Origin: Paenarthrobacter sp.
GTDB lineage: Bacteria; Actinomycetota; Actinomycetes; Actinomycetales; Micrococcaceae
Reading direction: 5' to 3'
Length of the DNA: 64,000 bases
Assembly: GCA_031179305.1 (NCBI GenBank)
Contig: JAPSHX010000014.1
Location: 38,735 to 102,734 of the forward strand
Shown: in pieces, positions 9,074 through 17,610 of the stretch
Position numbering within the stretch: the first letter of the stretch is position 1
Layout of the letters: the number at the start of each line of letters is the position of its first letter
Notes under the pieces: model-generated
The model's input: the letters and a program-made list of their open reading frames with translations, nothing else
Databases searched by the model: none
What the model was told of the DNA's origin: nothing
Program-made: the position numbers and the translations under genes

Positions 9074-10042
9074 ATGACTACCGCAACGGCGCGCATCTCC
9101 CGCCCGGGACACACCGCAGCCAAACCTTCACGAGACGCCAAATCGCGCGAACGCGCCCTGGCCTGGGCACGGCGTGCACCACTGCTCCCGGCCCTGGTCT
9201 TCCTCATCCTGGTCACCCAACTCCCGTTCGTGGTGACCCTCATCATCTCGTTCATGAACTGGAACAGCCTCAGCCCGGACAAGACCGCCTTCGCCGGCCT
9301 GGAAAACTACGTCACCGTCCTCACAGACCCTGACCTGCGCCAGGCCATCTTCACCACCATCCTGCTAACGGTCTCCGTCGTGCTGATCAGCCTCATCATC
9401 GGACTGGGACTCGCGCTGCTGCTGGACAAGAAGTTCATCGGCCGCGGACTGGCCCGCACCCTGCTGATCGCCCCGTTCCTGGTAGTTCCCGTCGCCGCGG
9501 CCCTGATCTGGAAGCACGCCCTGCTCAACCCCACCTACGGGCTGATCAACGGTGTCCTGACCTGGGTATGGTCACTCTTTGGCAGCGCCCCGGCGCCGCA
9601 ACTGGACCTGCTCTCGCAGGCACCCATGATGGCGGTAATCCTCTCCCTCGTGTGGCAGTGGACCCCGTTCATGATGCTCGTCCTGCTGGCCGGACTGCAG
9701 TCCCGCCCCATGGACACCGTGGAAGCGGCGCAGATGGACGGGGCCACCCCCTGGGGGATCTTCCGCCACCTGACGCTGCCGCACCTGCGCCAGTACCTGG
9801 AACTCGGCGGACTGCTTGGAGCGATTTATATAGTGCAGAACTTCGACGCCGTCTTTACCCTCACCGCAGGCGGACTCGGCACGGCCAACCTGCCCTATGC
9901 CATCTACCAGACGTTCTACTTCGCTAACGAATACGGCCTGGCATCCGCCGCCGGCGTCGTGGTGGTCATCGGCACCATCATCGTGGCCACCTTCGCCCTC
10001 CGCACCGTCTTTTCACTCTTCAAGAAGGAGGCAGCCCGATGA
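9074..10042 (+). CDS. ABC transporter permease, MalF/SmoF type
   Basis: This 322-residue inner-membrane protein has six predicted helices and the EAA loop near residues 215-235 (MDTVEAAQMDGATPWGIFRH), which contacts the ATPase. It is spaced 20 bp after the binding-protein gene with a GCAGGAG ribosome site, and its stop overlaps the start of the second permease. No ATPase gene is in the operon; actinobacterial transporters of this class commonly share a multi-substrate ATPase (MsiK type) encoded elsewhere. Confidence 0.92.
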   Translation: MTTATARISRPGHTAAKPSRDAKSRERALAWARRAPLLPALVFLILVTQLPFVVTLIISFMNWNSLSPDKTAFAGLENYVTVLTDPDLRQAIFTTILLTVSVVLISLIIGLGLALLLDKKFIGRGLARTLLIAPFLVVPVAAALIWKHALLNPTYGLINGVLTWVWSLFGSAPAPQLDLLSQAPMMAVILSLVWQWTPFMMLVLLAGLQSRPMDTVEAAQMDGATPWGIFRHLTLPHLRQYLELGGLLGAIYIVQNFDAVFTLTAGGLGTANLPYAIYQTFYFANEYGLASAAGVVVVIGTIIVATFALRTVFSLFKKEAAR

Positions 10043-10956
10043 GCACCCTCACTCCCGATGCACCGCAGAGCACACCCCCCGGCCCCACAGCCCTGAACAC
10101 CGGTAGCCGTAAACGCGGCAAGTCACGCATGGATCCCACTCGCAATAACACCGCCGCCGGCATCGCCGCCTGGCTGCTGGCGCTGCTCTTCGCAGTCCCG
10201 GTCCTGTGGATGGTCCTCACCTCGTTCCACTCCGAAACCGACGCCGCCACGAACCCGCCCTCGATCGCTGCGAACCTCACGCTGGACGCGTACCGCGAAT
10301 TCTTCGGCGAAACGTCCGGTGTCAGCCCGTGGCCATCGCTGATCAACTCCGCCACCGCCTCGATCCTGTCCACGGTCCTGGTGCTGCTTCTGGCCTTCCC
10401 GGCTGCGTACGCCCTGTCCATTCGACCGGTGAAGAAGTGGACCGACGTGATGTTCTTCTTCCTCTCCACCAAGATGATGCCCGTGGTGGCAGCGATCCTG
10501 CCGCTCTACCTCTTCGCCCGGGCCGTGGGGGCGCTGGACAACATCTGGTTCCTGATCCTGATGTACACGTCCATGAACCTGCCGATCGCCGTGTGGATGA
10601 TGCGTTCCTTCCTTGCTGAGGTGCCGGAGGAAATGCTGGAAGCAGCACAGATCGACGGCGCGAACCTCCTTCTCATCCTGCGCAAAATCATTGCCCCCGT
10701 GGCCATGCCCGGTATCGCCGCGACCGCCTTGATCTGCTTCATCTTCAGCTGGAACGAGCTGCTCCTGGCCCGGGTCCTCACCGGCGTTGTGGCAGGCACC
10801 GCCCCGGTGTTCCTCACTGGCTTCGTCTCCGGCCAGGGTCTCTTCCTCGCCCAGGTCTGCGCGGCCGCCGTCGTGATCTCCCTGCCGGTGCTGTTCGCGG
10901 GCTTTGCTGCCCAGGACAAGCTCGTCCAGGGCCTCTCCCTCGGCGCCGTGAAATAG
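10039..10956 (+). CDS. ABC transporter permease, MalG/SmoG type
   Basis: The 305-residue second permease starts at ATG 10039, overlapping the previous stop by four bases. It has six hydrophobic helices after a charged N-terminal tail and an EAA loop (PEEMLEAAQIDGANLLLILR, about residues 195-214). It forms a heterodimeric channel with the preceding permease. Confidence 0.92.
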   Translation: MSTLTPDAPQSTPPGPTALNTGSRKRGKSRMDPTRNNTAAGIAAWLLALLFAVPVLWMVLTSFHSETDAATNPPSIAANLTLDAYREFFGETSGVSPWPSLINSATASILSTVLVLLLAFPAAYALSIRPVKKWTDVMFFFLSTKMMPVVAAILPLYLFARAVGALDNIWFLILMYTSMNLPIAVWMMRSFLAEVPEEMLEAAQIDGANLLLILRKIIAPVAMPGIAATALICFIFSWNELLLARVLTGVVAGTAPVFLTGFVSGQGLFLAQVCAAAVVISLPVLFAGFAAQDKLVQGLSLGAVK

Positions 10957-10996
10957 CCCCGCCGGTTCCCTCCAAACTTTTTCTAGGATTATTTCG

Positions 10997-12055
10997 ATGA
11001 CAACGACGACCACACAGTCACCCGTCCCCGGCTCCGCACTGCCCGCCACCATGCGCGCCAACATCCTCAAGAGCCAAGGCCATATGGCAACGGAAACGTT
11101 GCCCCTCCCCAAGCTCGACGCTGACCAGGTTCTGGTACAAGTGGCCGCCGTCGGCGTCTGCGGCAGCGACGTCCATTACTACGACCACGGCCGGATCGGC
11201 CCCTACGTGGTGGACCACCCGCTGATCCTCGGCCACGAACTGTCCGGCCGGATCGCCGCCGTCGGCAGCACCGTTGACCCGTCCCGCATCGGCAAGCGGG
11301 TCGCCGTCGAGCCCCAGCGCCCCTGCCGCACCTGCAAGCAGTGCAAAGCCGGACGCTACAACCTCTGCCCCGACATCGAGTTTTACGCCACCCCGCCGAT
11401 CGACGGTGCCTTCGCCGAATACGTGACCATCCAGTCCGACTTCGCCTACGACATCCCCGACAACGTCAGCGATGAAGCAGCCGCCCTGATCGAACCGCTC
11501 TCCGTCGGTCTCTGGGCCTGCGAACGTGCGGAGATCCGTCCCGGCAGCCGGGTTCTGATCGCAGGCGCCGGTCCCATCGGCATCATCGCCGCCCAGGCCG
11601 CACGTGCCTACGGTGCCACCGAAATCTACATCTCCGATATTGCCGAAGACCGGCTCGCGTTCGCCCTCGAAAACGGCGCTACCCACGCCCTCAACGCCAG
11701 GACGGACACGGTGGAAGGGCTTGACGTCGACGCGTTCATTGACGCGTCCGGCGCACCCCAGGCCGTCCGTTCGGGTATCAAGGCCGTCGGGCCTGCGGGT
11801 CGGGTGATCCTGGTGGGACTCGGCGCGGACGATGTCGAACTGCCCGTTTCCTTCATCCAGAACCGCGAGATCTGGCTCTCCGGAGTATTCCGCTACACCA
11901 ACACCTGGCCCCTTGCCATCGAACTCCTCGCGGAGGGCAAAGTCGACCTGGACATCCTGGTCACGGGTAAGTTCGCCCTCGCTGAGTCCGAAGCCGCGCT
12001 CAAAGCCGGCAAGCAGCCCGGCCAGCTCAAAGCCGTGGTGTACCCGGGCCGATGA
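10997..12055 (+). CDS. Zinc-dependent polyol dehydrogenase (sorbitol/xylitol dehydrogenase-like)
   Basis: The 352-residue medium-chain dehydrogenase shows the catalytic zinc site (GVCGSDVHYYDHG and GHE near residue 78), the structural zinc cysteines (PCRTCKQCKAGRYNLC, four Cys) and the Rossmann motif GAGPIG (about residues 190-195). Members oxidise sorbitol, xylitol or arabitol to the ketose with NAD+. The operon context gives it the first catabolic step after uptake. Its stop overlaps the next start by four bases. Confidence 0.92.
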   Translation: MTTTTTQSPVPGSALPATMRANILKSQGHMATETLPLPKLDADQVLVQVAAVGVCGSDVHYYDHGRIGPYVVDHPLILGHELSGRIAAVGSTVDPSRIGKRVAVEPQRPCRTCKQCKAGRYNLCPDIEFYATPPIDGAFAEYVTIQSDFAYDIPDNVSDEAAALIEPLSVGLWACERAEIRPGSRVLIAGAGPIGIIAAQAARAYGATEIYISDIAEDRLAFALENGATHALNARTDTVEGLDVDAFIDASGAPQAVRSGIKAVGPAGRVILVGLGADDVELPVSFIQNREIWLSGVFRYTNTWPLAIELLAEGKVDLDILVTGKFALAESEAALKAGKQPGQLKAVVYPGR

Positions 12056-12720
12056 CCGAGTCCATCCCCTCGAGGCAACACAAGGACCCTGTGTTGAACG
12101 ATCCGTCTGTCCAGGAGGCAGTCGTGCAGCTTCGAGAGCGGATCCTCACCGGGACCCGAACCACGGTGGGGATTACGGGACCTCCGGGTGTAGGAAAGTC
12201 CACGTTTGCCGACTCACTTCTGAAAATACTGGGGCCAGAGCAAGCGGTGGTAGTACCGATGGACGGCTTTCACCTGGGAAATGCAGTACTCAACCATGCG
12301 GGGTTGACGACGCGCAAAGGTGCAATCGAAACGTTTGATGTCGGCGGGTATGTGTCGCTGCTGCAGCGGCTGGCACGGGCGAATGAACCCGTAGTCTACG
12401 CACCGGATTTCAACCGCGTCCTTGACGAACCGATAGCTGCCTGCATCGCGATACCCCGGGATGTTCCCGTGGTAATCACGGAAGGAAACTACCTGCTGGC
12501 CGACGAGCCCGGCTGGAGAGAAATTCGGAAGTGCCTGAATGAAGTGTGGTACCTCGAAAGCGTTGAGGATATCCGCCGCCACCGGCTCTTAGAGAGGCAC
12601 ATCCGCTTTGGAAAAAGCCCTTCGGATGCTGCTCACTGGGCCCACGGATCAGACCAGCGGAACGCCGAATTCATCAACGCCACCCGCCACAAGGCCGACA
12701 GAATCATCTCCTGGTCATGA
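12052..12720 (+). CDS. P-loop sugar/nucleoside kinase family protein
   Basis: The 222-residue protein has a Walker A motif (GPPGVGKST, residues about 43-51), the PMDGFHLGN substrate segment and a late VVITEGNYLL strand, as in uridine-kinase-like proteins also represented by bacterial fructose/ketose kinases (FrcK or YggC type). In this operon a role in phosphorylating the ketose made by the dehydrogenase is likely. Start and stop overlap both neighbours, indicating translational coupling. Confidence 0.85.
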   Translation: MTESIPSRQHKDPVLNDPSVQEAVVQLRERILTGTRTTVGITGPPGVGKSTFADSLLKILGPEQAVVVPMDGFHLGNAVLNHAGLTTRKGAIETFDVGGYVSLLQRLARANEPVVYAPDFNRVLDEPIAACIAIPRDVPVVITEGNYLLADEPGWREIRKCLNEVWYLESVEDIRRHRLLERHIRFGKSPSDAAHWAHGSDQRNAEFINATRHKADRIISWS

Positions 12721-12749
12721 CCAGCAACAGAAACGGCAAGGAAACCTCT

Positions 12750-13756
12750 ATGCAATCCCTCGATCTGGCACCTGAAGCGTCTATGGACCACGTTCTGACC
12801 GTCATCGCGAATCCCTCGTCGACATCATCAGAGATCCGCACCGGGATATACCAACCACAGCACACCCGGGCGACAGCCCGATGAACGTGGCGATAGGCTG
12901 CGCCAGGCTTGGCCTGGCGACAAAGCTTGTCACGAGCTACGCCGACGACTCAAACGGGCTCCTGGTCGAAAGCCATCTGCAGTCCAATGCGGTGTCAGTC
13001 ATCAGAGGAAGCAGCGCCAGGACGTCCACAGCCACGGCGACACTGGGCACCGATGGGGCCGCGACCTATACGTTCGATATTGGCTGGGACCTGAACGGTG
13101 CTTCCCTTCCGGCAATGGCCACGGCACGTATGTCCGCTCATGTTCATACCGGGTCCATCGCCGCGGTGCTTTCCCCGGGCGGCCAGGCCACCCTTGAGCT
13201 CGTAAAAGCGGCCAGGGATAACGCCACGATCAGCTACGACCCCAATTGCCGGCCGGCAATCAGCCACGACGTCGCGGAGACACGTAAAGAGGTTGAACTC
13301 TTCGTTGCAGTCAGTGACGTCGTCAAGGCCAGCGACGAAGACCTGGTGTGGCTGTACCCGCACCGCAGCCCGGAGGAAAGCCTGGCAGCATGGCTGGAAC
13401 TCGGCCCATCGCTCACAGCCTTAACTAGGGGAGCAGCCGGCCCTGTCATCATCACCCGCCGAGGACGGCTGAAGCTGAGAGCGAAACCCGTCAGCGTGGC
13501 TGACACGGTAGGGGCCGGAGACTCGTTCATGGCTGCGCTAATCGCCGGCCTCTCCCAACTCCAAGCACTCGGTGCAGGCGGAAGACCACGATTGCAGACA
13601 CTGCCCATTAAGGATCTTGAAGTCCTCGCCGTCTACGCCAACCGGGCAGCTGCCATCACCTGCTCCCGGCACGGGGCAAACCCGCCATCCGCGGCCGAGC
13701 TTGGCACACTGTCTCGTCGTGATGCGGGGCAGGGCTGTGTCGCCCATGAAAGCTGA
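12750..13756 (+). pseudogene. PfkB-family carbohydrate kinase, frameshifted near the N-terminus
   Basis: ATG 12750 has an AAGGAA site six bases upstream and encodes MQSLDLAP ... MDHVLTVI. A base is then missing at about 12807-12809: inserting one G restores the family motif GESLVDIIRDP, after which the frame running to 13756 continues the protein. That frame holds the PfkB signature DTVGAGDSF near 13500 and other conserved blocks. As written, the first frame stops at 12882-12884, so translation would have to restart at ATG 12881 and would lack the N-terminal sugar-binding strand. It could be a true mutation or a sequencing error. The expected role is ketose phosphorylation. Confidence 0.85.
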
Positions 13757-13951
13757 TTATGGCAGTTTGTTGTGGGACCGGGTTCGCAGTTTATTTGGCC
13801 CCCCTTCATGCCTCGTCGGGTGATGAATCGCAGTTTCCTTGAGCCCATCGACCGTTCGTTCATATCGGTGTGCTTTTCCAACAGTGGAAGGCGCCGCGGA
13901 CGACTATGACGAATCCACGGACCTCCGAGGGGATGAGAAGTGTCCCCCTCA

Positions 13952-13985
13952 GGGGTGTTCCAGTTCCAAGGAACTGGGACACCCC
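13952..13985. repeat. Long near-perfect palindrome right of the polyol operon
   Basis: Arms GGGGTGTTCCAGTTCC (13952-13967) and GGAACTGGGACACCCC (13970-13985) pair with one mismatch around an AA. The core matches the palindrome at 2708-2737. It could act as a terminator for the polyol operon, though it lies 195 bp after the last stop and lacks a T tract, or be a mobile-element relic. Confidence 0.55.
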
Positions 13986-14055
13986 GGGGAGTGAAGAATC
14001 GACGGCCATTCTGCCGCTGAGCGTCGTTGTCTTAGCCGGGTGGTAAGAATGGATC

Positions 14056-14429
14056 ATGTTTCAGAAGCCTCCGAACATTGCCCTAGAACACTTCACCAGC
14101 ACCACGCAGGACTTGGCGCGCGCGGTCATGGCCAGCAAGTACCTGACCCTGGAGTTGCACTTCGGTCTGGAGGTTTCATCGCCCGCGACCCGGAAGGTGT
14201 CCGCATTCTTACCGCAGATATCGGTGTGCGGACGGATAAGAAGACCGGGAAGCGCGTCGGGGCCATGGAGCGGCTTCGTGAACAGAGCACGGAACCGGGA
14301 TTCCCGCGGGGGATCTCGGTATATCAAGCAAAGAATTGCGTAAAGCACTACGACTTGGAACGTGACGGCAACGGCGCTCCCTATTTCTTCATTGATCGTC
14401 CACACCCTGGAACTGGTGAAGACGTCTGA
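14056..14429 (+). pseudogene. Frameshifted hypothetical gene
   Basis: An initial frame from ATG 14056 (MFQKPPNIALEHF ... TLELHFGLE) and a second frame after about 14170 (GGFIARDPEGVRILTADIGV ... FFIDRPHPGTGEDV, ending at 14429) both have normal protein composition, and together they would make a protein of about 124 residues. The second part is rich in charged residues, unlike shadow frames here. The family is not recognised. A single-base loss near 14165-14175 would explain the break. Confidence 0.4.
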
Positions 14430-14824
14430 CAGGTCCTTTGCTCCAAGGGTCAGGGCTTTATTCTCAGGACGTGCCAGCAGTAACCCGACCTTCGCTTCCC
14501 TCCGGATCGGTACCCGCTGCCAGACTGATAGTGGCGCGCTCTGAAGCGCAACCCTATCCGTCGCTGGACGGCTGATATCAAGACCGACCACTGACCACCA
14601 GAAGGGCAGGCACCGATACACGGATTGTCAGCACCCGCGTGAACAGTGCTCGGAACAACGGCCCCGACTCGATTGCGCCGGCGGAGCGATGGACATCGCT
14701 GCTAAAGAATCTTTCAATTTTCGCGTCACGATTGCCACTAAACGGGCACATATAGAGGGGCGGTGCATCCATTGGCCGTTAGGCTGGGCCCAAATCAATT
14801 GACGTCGGTAAGGAGCGGATCGAA
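14430..14824. other. Intergenic region containing the right direct repeat
   Basis: Apart from the repeat at 14541-14622 there is no supported gene. Bases 14810-14820 carry the AAGGAG ribosome-binding site of the DUF2188 gene. Confidence 0.4.
14541..14622 (+). repeat. Right copy of the ~80-bp direct repeat
   Basis: Same orientation as 2285-2368 and about ten differences from it. Shared blocks include TCGCTGGACGGCTGA and CAGAAGGGCAGGC. Confidence 0.75.
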
Positions 14825-15082
14825 ATGGCCAAAGGCAATGACAACGACCGGTACGTAGTCCCCAACAACGATCGCGGTGGCTAGGACGTCAAGAAAGAAG
14901 ACGCCAAACGGGTCTCTTCCCATGAACCCACTTAGAAGGCCGCCGAGAAGAGGGCCAAGGAAATCGTTGAGAACACGGGCCACGGGCACGGCGAAGTCCG
15001 CATCCAGAACAAGAACGGGAAGTTCAGCGACAGTGACTCGGGATCCAGGAACGAGTCACCAGCCAAGGACACCAAACACTAA
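14825..15082 (+). pseudogene. DUF2188-family gene with two in-frame amber codons
   Basis: From ATG 14825 (strong AAGGAG site) the frame runs to TAA 15080-15082. It reads like a DUF2188 protein: RYVVPNNDRGG, a stop, DVKKEDAKRVSSHEPT, a stop, KAAEKRAKEIVENTG, then GEVRIQNKNGKFSDSDS. The stops are TAG at 14882-14884, where the family has Trp (GGW), and TAG at 14933-14935, where Gln is common. Each is one substitution from the expected codon (TGG, CAG). The rest of the frame is clean, so the inactivation is recent or the ambers are tolerated. The family is small, soluble and of unknown function. Confidence 0.75.
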
Positions 15083-15140
15083 AGTCCCGCCCGGCAGAAA
15101 CGCGCCCCAGCAGCCATTTTGCGTGGGCTGCTCTGGCTAT

Positions 15141-15188
15141 TGTCAGAGCTGGCTGACACACTTCCTGTCAGGAAACCCTGACAGGAAG
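15141..15188. promoter_or_regulatory. Two TGTCAG-N6-CTGACA operator-like sites before the HTH-protein gene
   Basis: Site 1 is TGTCAG 15141-15146 with CTGACA 15153-15158. Site 2 is TGTCAG 15166-15171 with CTGACA 15178-15183, and extends to a 12-bp inverted repeat (15161-15172 with 15177-15188). Centres are 25 bp apart and the second site ends about 10 bp before ATG 15199. The likely reader is the HTH protein encoded there. Confidence 0.6.
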
Positions 15189-15198
15189 GCATGAAGCC

Positions 15199-15726
15199 AT
15201 GGGCTGGACATCCAACGACTACAAACATGAGGGCTGGGTTGCTGCAGTCGCACCTGACGGTAGGCTTTCGGGGAGTTCAACCGGGGTGGGAGTGTTTGTC
15301 CACGGGATCACCGGAGACTACGAACCAGCAGGAGAATTCCACCCCGATGAGGAGATCGTTCCTCACGACCTCATTATGAGCTGGCGCGGTGCCTGCACCT
15401 GCGGGTGGCAGGGAGAGCTGTGGCAAAGAGTACTCACGCCCGCAGAGGGTGATTTCGCCTCCCGCAAGGAGTACTGCCCTCCAGGGGGCGGTGCTTTTGT
15501 TTCCGAACGCGTGGAGGACGCCGTGCAGGACGAGTGGATGATCCACATTACACCGTCTGAAGCGATCCTGGGTGTAGAGGCAGCGGCGAGGGAACACCGG
15601 CAGGCCGGGCACCGGCTGGACAAAACCGTCGCGGCCGCGAAAGCAGCCGGTGCCTCCTGGACGGACATTGGCCGCGCCGCAGGGATCAGCCGCCAAGCCG
15701 CGCACGAACGCTGGGCCGACAAATAA
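15199..15726 (+). CDS. Hypothetical protein with C-terminal helix-turn-helix
   Basis: The 175-residue protein has an N-terminal region rich in Gly and Trp, a CTCGW/YCPPGG pair of cysteine clusters (around residues 68 and 93), and a C-terminal HTH (ASWTDIGRAAGISRQAAHER, residues 152-171). It is preceded by two symmetrical operator-like sites, so autoregulation is plausible. The full-length family is not recognised. Confidence 0.7.
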   Translation: MGWTSNDYKHEGWVAAVAPDGRLSGSSTGVGVFVHGITGDYEPAGEFHPDEEIVPHDLIMSWRGACTCGWQGELWQRVLTPAEGDFASRKEYCPPGGGAFVSERVEDAVQDEWMIHITPSEAILGVEAAAREHRQAGHRLDKTVAAAKAAGASWTDIGRAAGISRQAAHERWADK

Positions 15727-15746
15727 CCCTGCCCGCAGCAATACTG

Positions 15747-15899
15747 CTAGCTGGTGCGGATGGCGATCGCTTTGGAGCCATCCCGGATCAACGCTTCCGC
15801 GGCCACTTTGGCTTCTTCGTACGTTTCGCCTTCGGCGTCGACGTGACTTAGTTCGCCGTTGCCGGCCTCTACGGTCAGGGTCGCTTTCGCTCCCCTATC
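15747..15899 (-). pseudogene. Start-less fragment of a small conserved protein
   Basis: Directly after the stop codon of the 15900-16322 gene, the same frame continues for about 50 codons with good coding character (TLTVEAGNGELSHVDAEGET, then EEAKVAAEALI, ending AIAIRTS at TAG 15747-15749). There is no ATG or GTG. It is either a truncated small gene or a 3' extension cut off by a nonsense codon. Confidence 0.45.
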
Positions 15900-16322
15900 C
15901 TAGGCCCCAACGTTCGTGAAGGTCCGGTTCAGGAACGCGAGCAAAGTCGATGCGCTCCGTCTCCGTAGATCCACCGGCCGTGCTCCCTGCAGGACGGGGG
16001 AGGGGACCATCATCCAGAGCGCGAAGTAATTGTGCGGGATCCGCAGCTCCATGGCCCGTTCGAAGAGACCCACCACTACCGGGTCCAGGGACAGGTCAGG
16101 GCGGAACTGGAACCCAGGACAGTATGTCCCTTCGTCGTAGATGAAGACGCGTACGAGTTGCCGCATCATCGGTTCGGGATCTTCGTGGATGGCGGAGAGG
16201 CGTTCGCGGACTTGCTCCAGGCTGGGCAGCTGGAACTCGTTGCGGATCCGCTCCCACAGTTGCTCCGGGATGGGGGAGTGGTACAAGTCGGCTGGCACTA
16301 GCTCATGGATTCCAGCAGCCAT
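15900..16322 (-). CDS. Hypothetical protein with MbcA/ParS-like C-terminus
   Basis: ATG 16322 overlaps the end of the upstream gene (16298), giving a 140-residue protein. The last 50 residues (LWMMVPSPVLQGARPVDLRR and onward) resemble the toxin-binding domain of Xre/MbcA/ParS antitoxins, which has a W-L-P-x-L-G-x-P-D-L pattern. The first 90 residues are helical and unrecognised. No RES-type toxin gene is adjacent, so an antitoxin role is only a suggestion. Confidence 0.6.
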   Translation of the reverse strand: MAAGIHELVPADLYHSPIPEQLWERIRNEFQLPSLEQVRERLSAIHEDPEPMMRQLVRVFIYDEGTYCPGFQFRPDLSLDPVVVGLFERAMELRIPHNYFALWMMVPSPVLQGARPVDLRRRSASTLLAFLNRTFTNVGA

Positions 16323-16603
16323 CCCTCTGCTGCGGGATCGAGGCGCAGCAGAAAGGTTCGCAGGGCCGAATTCGCGGAGAGTTTGACCTGCACTCTCCAA
16401 AATTCGATGTCCACGATGTTCCCGACGCCTACCGGCGCTGTCTGCCGCCGTTCCCACCAAGAGTCCCGTTCGAACCAGTGAACCGGTTCTTCGGTGACGA
16501 CCCAAAGCCGACCGTCATGCCTGACGGCCAACGGCCGCCCCGTCGGGCTGAACCGAACATCAACACGGGGATTGAGGATGGTTTCATTCGCTATTGCTGT
16601 CAC
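16298..16603 (-). CDS. DUF6504-like small protein
   Basis: This 101-residue protein has the tryptophan-rich layout of DUF6504: VRFSPTGRPLAVRHDGRLW, then WFERDSWWERR, FWRVQV and a C-terminal WLLESMS. The family often sits beside Y-family polymerase (ImuB) genes, but none is present here. It is the middle gene of a three-gene overlapping operon (16928 to 15900). Confidence 0.65.
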   Translation of the reverse strand: MTAIANETILNPRVDVRFSPTGRPLAVRHDGRLWVVTEEPVHWFERDSWWERRQTAPVGVGNIVDIEFWRVQVKLSANSALRTFLLRLDPAAEGWLLESMS

Positions 16604-16928
16604 GGTTAACGCGCTCTCCTAGATTCCTGCTCATTGCTTCTCCGCGACGGGTCACCGCCGAGGCCCACACCCACGTCCGGTACGTCAACGGCCCGTCCTT
16701 CCACGTCACTTCCGCCGCCCGTTCCGTCCAGGCGAACACTTCGCCTTCCACGAGCTCGGCGCAGTTCGGGAACCGCAGCCACGCACGCACCGGGATCCCC
16801 GGGTAACCGTTGCGCAAAGGGAAGTTCTTGAAATCAAGCTCTTCCAAGGTGAGCCCGAACGGCTGCGCACGCTTGGAATACCTCGCGTGCAGCGCCTTGG
16901 CTTGATCCGCATTCACTACCACACTCAT
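16584..16928 (-). CDS. Hypothetical protein, first gene of a three-gene operon
   Basis: ATG 16928 starts a 114-residue protein (MSVVVNADQAKALHARYSKR, then PVRAWLRFPNCAELVEGE and AEVTWKDGPLTYRTWVWASA). An in-frame upstream start at 17102 would add 58 poorly coding residues. The stop overlaps the next gene by 20 bp. It is probably a small soluble beta-rich protein; function unknown. Confidence 0.6.
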   Translation of the reverse strand: MSVVVNADQAKALHARYSKRAQPFGLTLEELDFKNFPLRNGYPGIPVRAWLRFPNCAELVEGEVFAWTERAAEVTWKDGPLTYRTWVWASAVTRRGEAMSRNLGERVNRDSNSE

Positions 16929-17406
16929 TCGTATATATGTTCGAACGACTCGTAAAAATTGTAGCGGCACATGGAGGACCGCCGGTACCAGTGTGGGGGA
17001 GAGGTGCGACAGAATAGCCTCCGTCGGCGGCGTGGATGGCTTGCACCCAATAGGGGACAGCTTTGAGCTGTGCGGAGGGCTCCATCTGCCCCCAGTGGGC
17101 ACAACCCGTCCACCGCGCCTAGGGGGAGCTACCTTTTGAGATGCGGTGGGAGTTCGACGTCGGCAGGGTCCAGTTCGGCTCGCGCCTGACGGAGTCCATT
17201 ATTCGGAACCGTGGGTATTCCTGGCCTGACTCCGCGACACTTCGTTGGCTGACCCGGTCTAGGGAAATCGAGAAGTGCCGTGGAACCCGAGATTTCACGG
17301 CGAAGGGCCGGACAGGAGCTTCTGGGTACCGATTGTCCGACCTTGGCCGGCGGGTCTACAACCGCCAAAGATGGGGGATGTCTGGTGTGCCTGTGAGCGC
17401 CCCTGC
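16929..17406. other. Intergenic region with weak frames only
   Basis: It contains the promoter side of the 16928 operon. A minus-strand frame ending near 17129 finishes with a protein-like tail (AELDPADVELPPHLKR) and may be the decayed end of the ligase-like gene starting at 17586. No intact gene is supported. Confidence 0.35.
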
Positions 17407-17586
17407 TCAGGATTGGCAGCTGTGCCCGCAGCCCATCCTTGACAGAGTCCAGTGAATGGAACCGTCCCACTTGGGTTCGGCCCAAACCCCGCCCGGCAAT
17501 GCCTCTGGCCCGGGGAACGTCTTGACGAGTTTTGCCAAGGCAACAGCAACCGGTGGTTGCAGTGCCCGCGGGATGGACTCGTTCAT
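17407..17586 (-). pseudogene. N-terminal fragment of an ATP-dependent DNA ligase
   Basis: A 59-codon frame from ATG 17586 reads LQPPVAVALAKLVKTFPG, then VWAEPKWDGS. The EPKWDG core is motif I of ATP-dependent DNA ligases, where Lys is adenylated, and it lies at the usual distance from a P-P-x-x-x-A-L start. After WDGS the frame leaves the family and stops at 17407. Full ligases have 300 or more residues, so this is a remnant. Confidence 0.65.
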
Positions 17587-17610
17587 GCGCCCAGCCTGAA
17601 GGACCTACGT

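Noticed and set aside
10123..11112. Minus-strand frame of 329 codons
   Set aside because: It is antisense to a permease and the dehydrogenase gene, with a His/Gly/Glu-rich composition and no domain. The sense frames are well supported.
15141..15188. CRISPR-like repeats
   Set aside because: Only two symmetrical sites with 25-bp spacing exist and there are no cas genes; they are better explained as operators.
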